A stretch of DNA of 64,000 bases from Shewanella halifaxensis HAW-EB4 (GCF_000019185.1 NC_010334.1:3720001-3784000); one strand, 5' to 3'. Shown: positions 15,621-25,742, counted from the stretch's first letter. The notes: generated from the letters alone by a model not told the origin. Program-made: numbers and translations.

Positions 15621-17798
15621 ATGCATATTTTCATAACCCGAGTATCGTTCATATTTTTATCATTTTATGCCAGCCATGTTTATGCTGCGCCAAGAGATGA
15701 AGTCTTAACTGAAGTGCAGTTTAGAGAAGCACCGAAAGCGCTTGAGCAGTCGTTAGCAAAAACATTACCTGCACTGCCCCATTTCACTTCGGCACAGGAG
15801 TTTACGCTATTTGCTCAACAGAAACGCATATCAAGCGAAGAGCTGAAGCGCGATATTCAGCTTTCTGCTCGCTTAAAGATGGCACTTTATAACAAAGATA
15901 AAAACCGCTATATAGTCGCTAAACAACTCTCCGAGCTACTTGAGCATATTAGTAGTAGTGCATTTGATAAAAGCTATTTATTAATGCTCAAAGGGCGCTA
16001 TGCGGGAAGAAGCCAACAAGATTACGCTAGCGCTATCGAATACTACCAACAAGCCGTGCAACTGGTAGAGCATTCAAACAATCAGGCCGATCGAGTCCTA
16101 CTGTATACCTTGCAAGAACACCTCAGTGTAATGCATATGATTTTGCGCGAAGAAGTGATTGCACTGCAGCACTTGAAAAAGCTCTCAACAATCTCAAAGC
16201 AACTCAATAATGACTACTTCATCGCCCATGCTGAATCGATATTAGGTAAATATTTTTATAAACAAGATCAATTAGGCAAATCGCTTTCTCATTACACTGA
16301 AGCTGTAAAGTACACTAGAGGTGGGGAAAACGCTTCTCAGAATGCCCATATAGAACTTCAGCTTGCTAGGATCTATCGGGATTTAGAGTCTTGGGAGGAG
16401 GCGCTCACATCGGCTCATAACGCCGCCGAAGCTTTTAGCCTGCTGGGTAACGAAAATTATGTGTCTTCATCGATGACGGTAATCGCCATGATTTACGCCA
16501 ACCAAGGACAATGGTACAAGGCGATTGATTACCACTTGAATGCACAACAAATTGAGTCAAAACTCGGCAATTATATTGGCTTGGCCCTCAACCTGCATAA
16601 TCTGGGTGAAGCCTACTATAAAATTGGTGATATCCAGAGTTCACTCATTAATCTTGAGCGGGCCAATGAAATTTTTACATCCAAAAAGAGTAATCACTAT
16701 TTAGTGTATAACGACCTAATCATCGCAGAAGTGACAGCAAGTACTGGCGATTGGCAAAAATCCTTAGATTACGCCACAAAAGCAGCAGAAATAGCCCAGT
16801 CTAAGCAGCTAAATGAAGAGTTAGAGGAAGCATTAACAAGACAAACTGACGCCTTCGAAAAGCTAGGCCGCTATGAAGATGCCTACAACAGTCTTTTAAT
16901 ACTTAATAAACTCAATACTAAGGCTGAGGCCCCAGCGACCGAATTTGATATGCAACAGTCGCAAATAATAGAGCAAAAGCTTAAGCTCAATTTAAATCAG
17001 CTCCAAAATGCATTACAGGCGAAAACTGAACAATTCAATATGCTTCGCTTAGTTAGCATACTCTGTATATTGACCCTATTCTTTATCTTGTTGCTATTAA
17101 TCAAGCAATGGCGACTTAAGAGTAAGTTTAGCGCAGTTAACTCAAATCTAACTCAAGCTCAGCTGCTTGAACCCTTTACTGGGCTACCAGGCTATTTGGC
17201 TTTTAAGTTGGATTATGCCAATCAGTACAATAAGCCTATCAAAACATTGGCACTGATCTCACTATCTGATCAGCTAAGTTATGATTTGGTTCAAGGATAT
17301 CAGTGTAATGCCGATATGAATAAACAACAGCTTTTAGCAATCAAAAATGCTCTGAACTGTGAGCCTTACATTATTCGGCCTGGATTGTTTTTAATGAGTC
17401 TTGACTCAAGCATAGAGCCTAATAGCCTACTGACTACGCTAAGAAGCGTTATTAATGAAAACGACGGTGAAACAAGTCTGCAGATGGGGATATTACATCT
17501 GCCTCTTTTAGGTGATTTAGCCATCAAACTGACAGCTGGACAACACTTTGCTAGCTTGCAGATGATGTTGTCCGCAGCGAGAACCTTAGGTAGTGACAAA
17601 GACTACTTTGTCACAATGAAAGCACTGAATTTTGCTTCCGCAGGAATATTTAGTAAACCACTTTACCTTAACATCGAAAAAAGCATTGTTCGCGGCATTA
17701 TTAAAATCGAAACCAATGGCAATAAAGAAGATATCATTTGGCCTAGATGGAAGAGTCATCAAAACATCGATATTAATGATGACAAAATAGCCGTATAG
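15621..17798 (+). CDS. TPR protein with membrane segment and degenerate GGDEF-like domain
   Basis: This 725-residue protein has a signal peptide (ending HVYAAPRD), about ten tetratricopeptide-like repeats across residues 115-430 (for example AIEYYQQAVQLVEH and AIDYHLNAQQIESKLGNY), a coiled linker, one membrane segment at about 475-495 (LVSILCILTLFFILLLL), and a cytoplasmic C-terminal domain. That domain starts FTGLPGYLAF like the TGLxNR start of GGDEF domains and ends with LSAARTLGSDKDYF, similar to their end, but the active-site GGDEF is replaced by RPGLFLMSL. It therefore probably lacks cyclase activity. The active-looking cyclase at 17918 follows 119 bp downstream, so a sensing partnership is plausible. 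The ligand is unknown. Confidence 0.8.
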   Translation: MHIFITRVSFIFLSFYASHVYAAPRDEVLTEVQFREAPKALEQSLAKTLPALPHFTSAQEFTLFAQQKRISSEELKRDIQLSARLKMALYNKDKNRYIVAKQLSELLEHISSSAFDKSYLLMLKGRYAGRSQQDYASAIEYYQQAVQLVEHSNNQADRVLLYTLQEHLSVMHMILREEVIALQHLKKLSTISKQLNNDYFIAHAESILGKYFYKQDQLGKSLSHYTEAVKYTRGGENASQNAHIELQLARIYRDLESWEEALTSAHNAAEAFSLLGNENYVSSSMTVIAMIYANQGQWYKAIDYHLNAQQIESKLGNYIGLALNLHNLGEAYYKIGDIQSSLINLERANEIFTSKKSNHYLVYNDLIIAEVTASTGDWQKSLDYATKAAEIAQSKQLNEELEEALTRQTDAFEKLGRYEDAYNSLLILNKLNTKAEAPATEFDMQQSQIIEQKLKLNLNQLQNALQAKTEQFNMLRLVSILCILTLFFILLLLIKQWRLKSKFSAVNSNLTQAQLLEPFTGLPGYLAFKLDYANQYNKPIKTLALISLSDQLSYDLVQGYQCNADMNKQQLLAIKNALNCEPYIIRPGLFLMSLDSSIEPNSLLTTLRSVINENDGETSLQMGILHLPLLGDLAIKLTAGQHFASLQMMLSAARTLGSDKDYFVTMKALNFASAGIFSKPLYLNIEKSIVRGIIKIETNGNKEDIIWPRWKSHQNIDINDDKIAV

Positions 17799-17917
17799 GC
17801 ATTTAAATCTCAGCTTCTAGTGATGTTAATTTCTCTTTTTAAAGACTATGGGTAAAATAAGTGGTTAAATTTAAGCTTTATTTTTAAATTGCATAATTTA
17901 TAGGAACACAAATAAAC

Positions 17918-19474
17918 ATGAAGGATGTCGCCGTAAGTACGTCTCAATTAAGTGTGTTACAGCAGAAACTCTTTTCTGCCAGACAGGCGTTAGAGGAGAT
18001 GAACGAAGAGCAAAATGAAAAACTGCACATCCTCGCACAATTTGTAGGCCAACTAAGCCTCGCCTGTAAAGGCCAAAATTTAGAGCTTGATAATAAACTC
18101 GCCAAGTTGCGTCATAAATTGGCCAAATTTAGTCAGTTCGAAGATTCTCTGCCGGAGCTAAATGAAGCCGATACTATCCTTAAGCAGCAATATGCTCGAG
18201 TGATGCTGCAACTCGAAGATAGCCGCCAGTCATTAACCAATATGATAAGCCAAATCCAGCGAGTTGAATCTCTGCCAAGCAAGTTAAAGCTAGAAATTTC
18301 TTACTTTAAAAAAGAACTGGTTAAACCATTTCATACCTATTGGGATTACATTCCGAAGGTAGAGAAAGTGGTTAATTTTTACAATGAGATCTTAAAAGAG
18401 AAACTTAACCTTGGTGAGCAGTTCGAGATCTTTCCTCGCCATAGACAGGCTGCTCATGAACTAGCACAGCTGTTATCAGAAATAGAATTTAGAAAAGATC
18501 AGCGAGATCAAATCTCGCAAATTAAGCGCTCATTAACAGAGGAGTTTGAACTCGATACCTTACTTGACGCTTATCAAGTGGTACTCGGCCTACTGCTAGA
18601 TAATATTGCTAGAGAAAAAACGGCCTCACAAGAGTTTCTATACGTACTCAATAATGCACTAAGCAATGTTCAAGAAGTGGTCACAGATTCATACAGCCAC
18701 TCAGTAAAGAGCTTTCAAGTCACTAAACAGCTTAATCGCGACATTAACTACCAAGTCGATAACGTTGGAGAAACAGTAATTGAAGTTGATGATATCGATG
18801 AGCTGAAAAATCAGATCACCGTTCATTTGGCCTCTTTGCGCAAGTCTCTTAGCCGCAAAGAACTACTCGAAAATAGAGAGCAAGCCCAGCTAAAGCAGTC
18901 TGTTGAAACATTACGTCAAGAACTCAAAGAGCTTGGGAAAGAAACAGAGTCATACAAAGAGCGTTTATTTGAACAGCAAAAGCTTAACTTGTTAGATTCA
19001 CTCACTCAGTTACCAAATCGTAGCGCATTAGAAGAGCGCATGGATATCGAATATCGCAACTACAAACGCACCAAACAACCCTTATGGGTCGCGGTTGCCG
19101 ATATAGATCATTTCAAAACCATAAACGATAGTTTTGGTCACAGCACTGGTGATAAGACTCTACAAGTCATAGCTATGGCGCTAAAAAGCGCATTACGAGA
19201 ATCAGAGTTTGTCGCTCGATATGGCGGTGAAGAGTTTGTGCTTTTACTACCTGATGTTGCCGAAAGCGATATTCAGCCTTTACTCAATCGAGTGAGAGAG
19301 AAAGTAAAAAGTATTCCATTTAAGTTTAAAAATCAGAGAATTACAGTTACAGTGTCTATAGGCGCTGCACAAATCATTGAAAATGAGCTCATAACAGAAA
19401 CATTCGACCGAGCCGACGCAGCGTTATATAAAGCCAAAAACGAAAGCAGAGATAGAGTCATTATCGACTTTTAA
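17918..19474 (+). CDS. Diguanylate cyclase with long coiled-coil N-terminus
   Basis: The C-terminal 170 residues are a GGDEF domain making c-di-GMP from GTP: SLTQLPNRSALEERM, then ADIDHFKTINDSFGH, and the active-site GGEEF at 436-440. The inhibitory I-site position nine residues upstream reads RESE (427-430) instead of RxxD, so product inhibition may be weak. The first 340 residues are helical and charged with coiled-coil character (LRQELKELGKETESYKE) and no membrane segment, so the protein should be soluble or membrane-associated through a partner. It follows the TPR/degenerate GGDEF gene in the same direction. Start ATG follows TATAGGAACACA. Confidence 0.92.
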   Translation: MKDVAVSTSQLSVLQQKLFSARQALEEMNEEQNEKLHILAQFVGQLSLACKGQNLELDNKLAKLRHKLAKFSQFEDSLPELNEADTILKQQYARVMLQLEDSRQSLTNMISQIQRVESLPSKLKLEISYFKKELVKPFHTYWDYIPKVEKVVNFYNEILKEKLNLGEQFEIFPRHRQAAHELAQLLSEIEFRKDQRDQISQIKRSLTEEFELDTLLDAYQVVLGLLLDNIAREKTASQEFLYVLNNALSNVQEVVTDSYSHSVKSFQVTKQLNRDINYQVDNVGETVIEVDDIDELKNQITVHLASLRKSLSRKELLENREQAQLKQSVETLRQELKELGKETESYKERLFEQQKLNLLDSLTQLPNRSALEERMDIEYRNYKRTKQPLWVAVADIDHFKTINDSFGHSTGDKTLQVIAMALKSALRESEFVARYGGEEFVLLLPDVAESDIQPLLNRVREKVKSIPFKFKNQRITVTVSIGAAQIIENELITETFDRADAALYKAKNESRDRVIIDF

Positions 19475-19553
19475 GCTAATCCCCTTGTGCTAACACTCGT
19501 TACCACGTCAGTCTTTGTGGGACAGCTTGCCTATCACTGCTTAAGGAGTAGCT

Positions 19554-20906
19554 ATGATAGTAAAAATTAGTCCTCGTGGAAGTCTAGATCAACTGTCGCA
19601 ACTCGAAGTTGATCGATTGAAACAAAACGCAAAGAGTGAGCTTTATCAGCTCTACCGAAGCTGTTCGCTCGCTGTTCTCGCATCAGGCCTACAAAGTGAT
19701 AATGCCGAAGGCCTATTCACTCAGTTCAGTGACTTTAATATCAGTGTCTTACGCCGAGAGCGTGGCATTAAGATTGAGCTAACCAACCCACCGGAAGAAG
19801 CCTTTGTTGATGGTGAGATCATGGCTGGGATCCAAGAGCATCTCTTTGCGGTACTCAGAGATATCGTTTATATCAACGATAAGTACGATAACCTTAAGCA
19901 TATCAACCTAACGAATGCGAGCCACATCACTAACGTGGTATTCGATATCTTACGCAATGCGCGCTCAATGCCGATGTTCGACCCAAATATTGTCGTTTGC
20001 TGGGGCGGACACAGTATCAACCCCGTCGAGTATCAATATACCCGTGAAGTGGGTTATGAATTAGGGTTACGTAAACTCGATATCTGCACCGGTTGTGGAC
20101 CCGGCGCTATGGAAGGGCCGATGAAGGGGGCAGCCATTGGTCACGCGAAACAACGGGTGAACCACGCTCGTTATATTGGTCTGACTGAGCCCAGTATTAT
20201 TGCCGCAGAGCCACCAAATCAGATCGTCAACGAACTGGTTATTCTGCCCGATATTGAAAAACGCTTAGAGGCCTTTGTTAGGCTCGGCCACGGGATTATC
20301 ATTTTCCCTGGTGGTGCGGGAACCGCAGAGGAATTACTTTATTTACTGGGTATTTTACTCAATAAAGAAAATCAAGATATTCCCTTTCCACTCGTCCTGA
20401 CAGGCCCTAAAGAGAGTGAAGAGTATTTCTTACGTATCGATGAGTTTATCGGTGCAACCTTAGGCGAAGAAGCCCAGAGCAAATACCAAATTGTCATTGA
20501 CGATCCTGTAAAAGTTGCTCGAATTCAAAAGCAAGCAATGGAAGATATTAAAACCTTCCGCAGAGAAAATGGCGACTCTTACCAGTACCAGTGGTCTTTA
20601 AAGGTGGAACCTGAGTTTCAACTACCATTTGAGCCTACCCACGAAGTGATGAGTAATCTCGACTTGCACTTTCAGACCAATAAAGCTGAACTTGCAGCAA
20701 ACCTAAGAAAAGCATTCTCGGGTATTGTGGCTGGTAATGTCAAAATGGACACCATTAAAGCCATTGAAACTAAGGGACCGTTCGAGCTAAAAGGTGACCC
20801 TAAGCTTATGGCACTTATGGACGAGCTATTGGGCGCCTTTGTTTTACAACAACGTATGAAGTTACCGGGAAGTGCGTATGTTCCCTGCTATAAAATTATT
20901 AAATAA
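19554..20906 (+). CDS. ppnN: Pyrimidine/purine nucleotide 5'-monophosphate nucleosidase
   Basis: PpnN (YgdH) cleaves nucleoside monophosphates to base and ribose 5-phosphate and responds to (p)ppGpp in E. coli. The 450-residue length and three-part layout agree: an N-terminal domain, a LOG-type Rossmann core with CWGGHSI, CTGCGPGAMEGPMKGA and FPGGAGTAEELLYLLG, and a C-terminal DUF3412 region. The start follows AAGGAG at about 19540. xni begins nine bases after the stop, as in enterobacteria, so the two are an operon. Confidence 0.96.
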   Translation: MIVKISPRGSLDQLSQLEVDRLKQNAKSELYQLYRSCSLAVLASGLQSDNAEGLFTQFSDFNISVLRRERGIKIELTNPPEEAFVDGEIMAGIQEHLFAVLRDIVYINDKYDNLKHINLTNASHITNVVFDILRNARSMPMFDPNIVVCWGGHSINPVEYQYTREVGYELGLRKLDICTGCGPGAMEGPMKGAAIGHAKQRVNHARYIGLTEPSIIAAEPPNQIVNELVILPDIEKRLEAFVRLGHGIIIFPGGAGTAEELLYLLGILLNKENQDIPFPLVLTGPKESEEYFLRIDEFIGATLGEEAQSKYQIVIDDPVKVARIQKQAMEDIKTFRRENGDSYQYQWSLKVEPEFQLPFEPTHEVMSNLDLHFQTNKAELAANLRKAFSGIVAGNVKMDTIKAIETKGPFELKGDPKLMALMDELLGAFVLQQRMKLPGSAYVPCYKIIK

Positions 20907-20915
20907 AGCGATTAA

Positions 20916-21674
20916 ATGAATAAATTCCTCATTATAGATGGCATGAACTTAGTGCGGCGCATTCACGCCGCACAGCCAAATGAATCCGATATCACAGGCC
21001 TTAAAGAACGAGTCAATGGTGCATGTCGTAAGCTACTCAAGTTCCATCAACCCAGTCATGCCGCTATCGTTTGGGATGGAGATGCGATTTCATGGCGCAA
21101 AGCCCTATTTGAAGACTACAAGAAAGGTCGTAAACCTATGCCAGAAGCGCTGGCTAACGGCCTTGTCGAACTCAAAGCCTATCTTGCAGAACATCAACTT
21201 AACTCGATCAATGCCGATTCAGAAGCCGATGATGTCATTGCGACCTTAGCGACTAAACTGACCAGCATAAATGGCGAAGCCATTATCGTTTCAACCGATA
21301 AAGGTTTTTGCCAGTTAAGTCATCCAAATATCAAACGCTGGGATCATTTTAATCAAGGCTATTTGACTATCGAAGAGATGGAAAAAAAACTGGGCGTTGA
21401 ATCTACTCAGTTTATCGATTACTTGGCTCTTGCTGGTGATAGTGGCAATAAAATTCCTGGAGTGCCGGGTATTGGTCCTAAATCAGCGGTAGAGTTACTC
21501 AAGATTTTTAGATCCTTAGCTAACATTTATAACTCCATCGACAAAGTGGGCTCTAAACAGGCCAAGAAACTTGAAGAGGGCAAACAGATGGCACGCCTAA
21601 GCTATAAATTGGTTCAACTGCAAACAGACCTACCTTTAAATGTAAATTTAAAGCAGTTTAGAATTGAACAGTAA
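20916..21674 (+). CDS. xni: Flap endonuclease Xni (exonuclease IX)
   Basis: This 252-residue 5' nuclease resembles the N-terminal domain of DNA polymerase I. It has the metal-site acidic residues in IIDGMNLVRR, AAIVWDGDA and ADSEADDVIATLA, the segment STDKGFCQL, and the helix-hairpin-helix IPGVPGIGPKSAVELL. Like E. coli Xni it is shorter than full FEN proteins and lacks some of the cation ligands of other family members. The gene is coupled to ppnN and is the last of that operon. Confidence 0.95.
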   Translation: MNKFLIIDGMNLVRRIHAAQPNESDITGLKERVNGACRKLLKFHQPSHAAIVWDGDAISWRKALFEDYKKGRKPMPEALANGLVELKAYLAEHQLNSINADSEADDVIATLATKLTSINGEAIIVSTDKGFCQLSHPNIKRWDHFNQGYLTIEEMEKKLGVESTQFIDYLALAGDSGNKIPGVPGIGPKSAVELLKIFRSLANIYNSIDKVGSKQAKKLEEGKQMARLSYKLVQLQTDLPLNVNLKQFRIEQ

Positions 21675-21786
21675 GGCGCGCACTTACAGTTGTTAACATA
21701 AAGTTACGTTCCCAGCATTTACCTAGGTGCCTTCAAGTAGTATCTTAATGTTATTGAAAGAACAAAGTGAAGGAACCACTGTTAGA

Positions 21787-22173
21787 ATGAAATCTAAACT
21801 CCCCGTCGTCGTCATCAGTATTTTTGTGGCTTATCTGGCCTTTGTCGCCGTGATCATGGTGTCCTACGATCCTAGCCCCGATGAGATGGATTGGGAGGAT
21901 AGGCAGGCCTATAATAAAGCGATGCTGAACGAAGTGGCTATTGGACAAAGTATCACAGAAATCAAAAGTCTCTTTGGCAAAGCCGATTTCACCGAAGCCA
22001 AAATTTCTAATGAACAAAATATTGAAGTGTTATTCTACCGCACTCATCATAGAACATCCGACGGTGAAACCTCTAAAGAAGAGTGCACTCCCTTACTCTT
22101 CAAACAGGGTAAGCTCATTGCATGGGGAGAAGATACCTATCACCAATATTTGGCAAGTCCAATAGATAGCTAA
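21787..22173 (+). CDS. DUF3192 family membrane-anchored protein
   Basis: I start at ATG 21787 (MKSKLPVVVISIFVAYLAF), which opens with a membrane segment or uncleaved signal, followed by a soluble domain containing EVAIGQSITEIKSLFGKADFTEA and a conserved ECTPLLFKQGKLIAWG. This layout matches DUF3192 proteins, small periplasmic-facing proteins of Shewanella and Vibrio with unknown role; the GQ-x-x-x-x-I-x-x-x-FG-x-P/A part resembles SmpA/BamE-type folds. A longer frame from a GTG at 21727 has no better ribosome site. Function unknown. Confidence 0.75.
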   Translation: MKSKLPVVVISIFVAYLAFVAVIMVSYDPSPDEMDWEDRQAYNKAMLNEVAIGQSITEIKSLFGKADFTEAKISNEQNIEVLFYRTHHRTSDGETSKEECTPLLFKQGKLIAWGEDTYHQYLASPIDS

Positions 22174-22206
22174 ACACCCGCAGATAGAGCGGTTTACTTG
22201 CTAAAA

Positions 22207-22237
22207 CAAAAAGCAGCGATAATTATCGCTGCTTTTT
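22207..22237. terminator. Bidirectional terminator between DUF3192 gene and small exported protein
   Basis: AAAAAGCAGCGAT and ATCGCTGCTTTTT pair around AATT, with T runs in both directions between two convergent genes. Confidence 0.88.
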
Positions 22238-22257
22238 GTGAATAGACTAAACGCTGC

Positions 22258-22488
22258 CTAAAAGCCGTCTTTTTCCAACTGTTTTTGCGCTGCCTTCTCT
22301 GCCTCTTCCATACGTTTAAGTTCTTGCAATAAACGTTCTCTCTCTGTTTGTTCAGTCTCGCTCTCTGTAGTTGACCGCTTTCTTGCTTCCCAATCTGGCT
22401 CCCCCTCTAACGGGGCTGTCGCATTAACGGATAGCGGTAAAACAACCATTAATAAACTCACTAAACTGACACTTTTAATCTTATTCAT
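22258..22488 (-). CDS. Small exported charged protein
   Basis: The 76-residue product has a signal peptide (MNKIKSVSLVSLLMVVLPLS, then VNA) and a short mature part made of Glu, Lys and Arg rich helix (ERERLLQELKRMEEAEKAAQ). The start follows GGAGCG on the minus strand. I recognise no family. Its size and composition fit small periplasmic proteins common in Shewanella; no cysteine or catalytic motif is present. Confidence 0.7.
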   Translation of the reverse strand: MNKIKSVSLVSLLMVVLPLSVNATAPLEGEPDWEARKRSTTESETEQTERERLLQELKRMEEAEKAAQKQLEKDGF

Positions 22489-22934
22489 TTACGCTCCTTG
22501 TTGATGAATTCACACTTAAGCTACCATACCACTCATAGTAAACATCACTTATCAAAAGTCGCTTAGCAAAAGACGGCTATAACGAGCTATTACTGTGAGC
22601 AATTATTACAAGCTGCTACTACAAAAATGAGGTAAGCATGGCAACCTCGTGACAAATACCGCCAGAGTATCCATTGTCAGAGACTATACTCAGGCCTTAG
22701 TTAAGGGTTATTCCTTAGCACCTTAAAACTTAACAACTATCGGCGCTCATTACAAAGTTAATATTTTCGAGCTATTATTTCCAAGCTCATATTTTCAAGC
22801 AAATATAAAAATGCCGAAGTCATCGCCTCGGCATTTAGCACTTTATCAACTCACTCTCTATTCGCTAACCCTCTATAAGTTAGCAATTAGTCGAACAGGC
22901 AAAAACTAGCCCGTTATTGCTTCGAACAAATGAA
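22489..22934. other. Intergenic region, 446 bp, no gene seen
   Basis: Both strands are closed by stops at short intervals. It holds the leader of the small exported protein at its left, an AT-rich stretch with small imperfect repeats of GAGCTATTATTT/AAGCTCATATTTT near 22770-22800, and the terminator of the S9 peptidase gene at 22809-22836. Confidence 0.6.
22809..22836 (-). terminator. Terminator of the S9 peptidase gene
   Basis: AAATGCCGA (22809-22817) pairs with TCGGCATTT (22828-22836); on the minus strand the stem is followed by TTTATATTTG. It lies about 100 nt after the stop codon. Confidence 0.65.
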
Positions 22935-25742
22935 TTAATCAGCCTTCTTATTCTCTGTATAGGCCTCACCTTCGCTCAACCACTTCGGTGCAGGTGTCCC
23001 TTTTAAGTAATGATCGAAATATTCCATCATGCGAATGCTGTAATCGAGTTTATTGGGGTATTTTTTAAGGTGATGAGGCTCATCTTGATACTGTAAGAAC
23101 ACCACATCTTTACCCGCTCGGCGCATCGCTAAATACAACTCAACCCCCTGCTCCCACGGCACCGCATCATCTTTATCACCAAACATGATCATCATAGGTG
23201 TTTTAATGCGTTCAACATAGAAAACTGGAGAGTTCTCAATATACTTTTGCGGGAACTTAAATAAACTTTCTCCAATGCGGCTTTGACCCGTTTCATACTG
23301 GAACTGTCTTGCTAGACCACTACCGTGACGAATACCGCTATAAGCACTGGTCATATTCGACACTGGCGCGCCAGTTACAGCAGCCTTAAAAATATTGGTT
23401 TTAGTTACTGCAAATGCTGTTTGATAACCGCCCCAAGAGTGACCTTGGATCCCCACAGCCTTTGGATCGGCAATACCAATATCAATCAAATGCTGCACAC
23501 CTGATGTCAATGCTTGCACTGATGAATCACCAGGGTAACCCACTTCAAAGCGAATATCTGGTAGGAATATGGCATAACCGTTGTCAGCAAACCAGGCAAA
23601 ATTTGGCCTATGGTTAATCTTCATCTGCGGGAAAGCATGCAATCTATCACTCATAAAACGATAAAAATAAACCAGTACAGGATAACGCTTACCTTCAACG
23701 TAATTGGTTGGCTTAATCAATACACCATCAAGTGGTTTACCATCGCCATTAGTCCACTGCACTAACTCTGACTGGCTCCAGTTAAAGGCTTCACGCTGCT
23801 TGTCTAGGTTCGTTTGACGGGTGGCATCTTGTGGAGAATCATAACTGCCACTATAGAGATCTGGGAACCGATCATACTGCTCCTTTGAATAGAGAATCGT
23901 CTCAGCATCTTTACTGCGCGCGAGTAACTTAAGTTTATAGTCACCATCCATTAATGGCGTGACACCTGCAACACCGATTTGAGCTTGATAAAAGCCATCA
24001 CCTTTCGTGATATCACTGTAACCATGCAGCAGTACTTTCTCATCCCCCTTAAGTACGCTTGGATACTCCTTATCTTTAACCAGTCCAGTCACACGATACT
24101 GGACACCGTGCTTGCGGCCTTCCCCAGCAGTTAGCTTGAATGCATCATGGGATGTGGTACTGACCTGCCAAATATCAAATTTGTCATAAATCAATAATCC
24201 AGTATCGCCAGCAATCCAAGGCCCTAAACCATAGCTTGGAGCATTTGACGGGTAATCATGATCTTCATCGGCAAAAGAAACACCTAACGTTTTAGTGACA
24301 TTAGTGCGCCTATCCTGCGCTATCTCATATAAAAATACGTTGCCATGTAAGTAATATGAGACAAACTTTTCGCCTGGAGATAATGTCGGTTCTTCAGAGG
24401 TGCTTTGCTGAGTGAGTAATGAGATCTTGCGACCAGTATTGAGATCAACCAAGTAAAAATCACGATAGAAACCAGCCCAAGTGATCATCTTACGATAAGG
24501 CAGATCAGAGCTTGCTAGTGCAAAGCGTTGCTGTTGCTGCACTTCAACATCCGGCACTATAAGGTCGCCAAGTTGCACAAGGTTATTACCATTGATATGT
24601 AATACCGCTAAATAGGTGCGTTTTAACTCTTTTTTATACTGCTTAACTTCATGAGGCTTAATACGGGGATCATCACCATGCCACACTCTTAATGCACGAC
24701 TAGAAGTAATCACTTCTTTATCAAATAGATCGGCCTGACTTTCAACCTTGGCGATTTCTAACTGCTGACTCACCTGTGGTACGCGACCAAAAAACAAGCG
24801 CTGGCTATCATCAGAAAAGCGTAATTCGGCGTAGCGATTCAAGGTCCATTCTGGTGATTTTGGCGCTGCGGTAAGCTTGTTGTTCTCAAGATCCAATAAG
24901 GATAACTGATATTCACGACCATAAGGGGCGGCTTGAGCGTCACCATAGGTAAAACCTATGTACTTACCATCGTTACTCAGTGCAATTGAGCCTACTTGTT
25001 GCTGCTTTAAACTCTGTATAATCGATGCTGTATTGTCAGCAAGTTTAACCAGTCTCAGTTCATGCTTATTTGCCTCAATATTATTTATTGCTAAGGCAAA
25101 ATGAATACCGGACTTATCAAAGTTAAAGGCAGTAACATCTTTAAATTTAATTGATTTTAAATTATTAAGAGTTACTAACTCGACAAGTGAGCCTTTATCA
25201 TAATCATCAACTTTTAGCTCTTTGTTACCGTTTTCAGGCTTATCGGCTGATTTTTCATCTTTTTTATTTTCGTCAGCTTCAAACCAAATGGCTAAATGGC
25301 TACCCGTCTCGTTGAATTCAAAAGATTTAACACGCTCATAACGTATTTCTTTTCCTGTTGAGGTATCTAACAAAACTAAACCTGACTTGAGTTTCTTTTT
25401 AGCTTTCTTATTCGCCTGCTCAGAATCAAGCAAAGGGATTACATCAACAAATGCGACAAATCGACCGTCATGGCTGATTTTTGGCTTACTGCCTCCTTTT
25501 ACACTAAACTGCTTATTCGCAACTAAGCTTTTGACTAAACCATGGCTATCACCACGATCTGGTGCTACTTCAACTGCGAGCATATTGCCCATATCTGAAA
25601 TAACAGGCTTTTTAAGCGATTCGAACCGCATGATATCGTCGGGAGTGATGCTATTTGTGGCCGCCATCAAGTTTGCAGACAGCAAGCACGTCGAAAATAG
25701 CAATAATGACTTTATAGGTAGTGACTTCAAGGTCTTCCTCAT
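22935..25742 (-). CDS. Exported S9 family prolyl oligopeptidase-type peptidase
   Basis: This 935-residue protein has a signal peptide (KSLLLFSTCLLSANLMA), a long beta-propeller-like region to about residue 640 (repeated D-G-R-F-V-A-F and D-G-K-Y-I-G-F strands), and a C-terminal alpha/beta hydrolase domain. The nucleophile is Ser at about residue 769 in GHSWGGYQ, the acid is in MFGDKDDAVPW and the base in DEPHHLKKY. An insert rich in Lys, Asp and Glu (ADENKKDEKSADKPENGNK) lies near residue 155. Members of this group digest proline-containing or other peptides in the periplasm. It is divergent from the isocitrate dehydrogenase gene and monocistronic. Confidence 0.9.
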   Translation of the reverse strand: MRKTLKSLPIKSLLLFSTCLLSANLMAATNSITPDDIMRFESLKKPVISDMGNMLAVEVAPDRGDSHGLVKSLVANKQFSVKGGSKPKISHDGRFVAFVDVIPLLDSEQANKKAKKKLKSGLVLLDTSTGKEIRYERVKSFEFNETGSHLAIWFEADENKKDEKSADKPENGNKELKVDDYDKGSLVELVTLNNLKSIKFKDVTAFNFDKSGIHFALAINNIEANKHELRLVKLADNTASIIQSLKQQQVGSIALSNDGKYIGFTYGDAQAAPYGREYQLSLLDLENNKLTAAPKSPEWTLNRYAELRFSDDSQRLFFGRVPQVSQQLEIAKVESQADLFDKEVITSSRALRVWHGDDPRIKPHEVKQYKKELKRTYLAVLHINGNNLVQLGDLIVPDVEVQQQQRFALASSDLPYRKMITWAGFYRDFYLVDLNTGRKISLLTQQSTSEEPTLSPGEKFVSYYLHGNVFLYEIAQDRRTNVTKTLGVSFADEDHDYPSNAPSYGLGPWIAGDTGLLIYDKFDIWQVSTTSHDAFKLTAGEGRKHGVQYRVTGLVKDKEYPSVLKGDEKVLLHGYSDITKGDGFYQAQIGVAGVTPLMDGDYKLKLLARSKDAETILYSKEQYDRFPDLYSGSYDSPQDATRQTNLDKQREAFNWSQSELVQWTNGDGKPLDGVLIKPTNYVEGKRYPVLVYFYRFMSDRLHAFPQMKINHRPNFAWFADNGYAIFLPDIRFEVGYPGDSSVQALTSGVQHLIDIGIADPKAVGIQGHSWGGYQTAFAVTKTNIFKAAVTGAPVSNMTSAYSGIRHGSGLARQFQYETGQSRIGESLFKFPQKYIENSPVFYVERIKTPMMIMFGDKDDAVPWEQGVELYLAMRRAGKDVVFLQYQDEPHHLKKYPNKLDYSIRMMEYFDHYLKGTPAPKWLSEGEAYTENKKAD

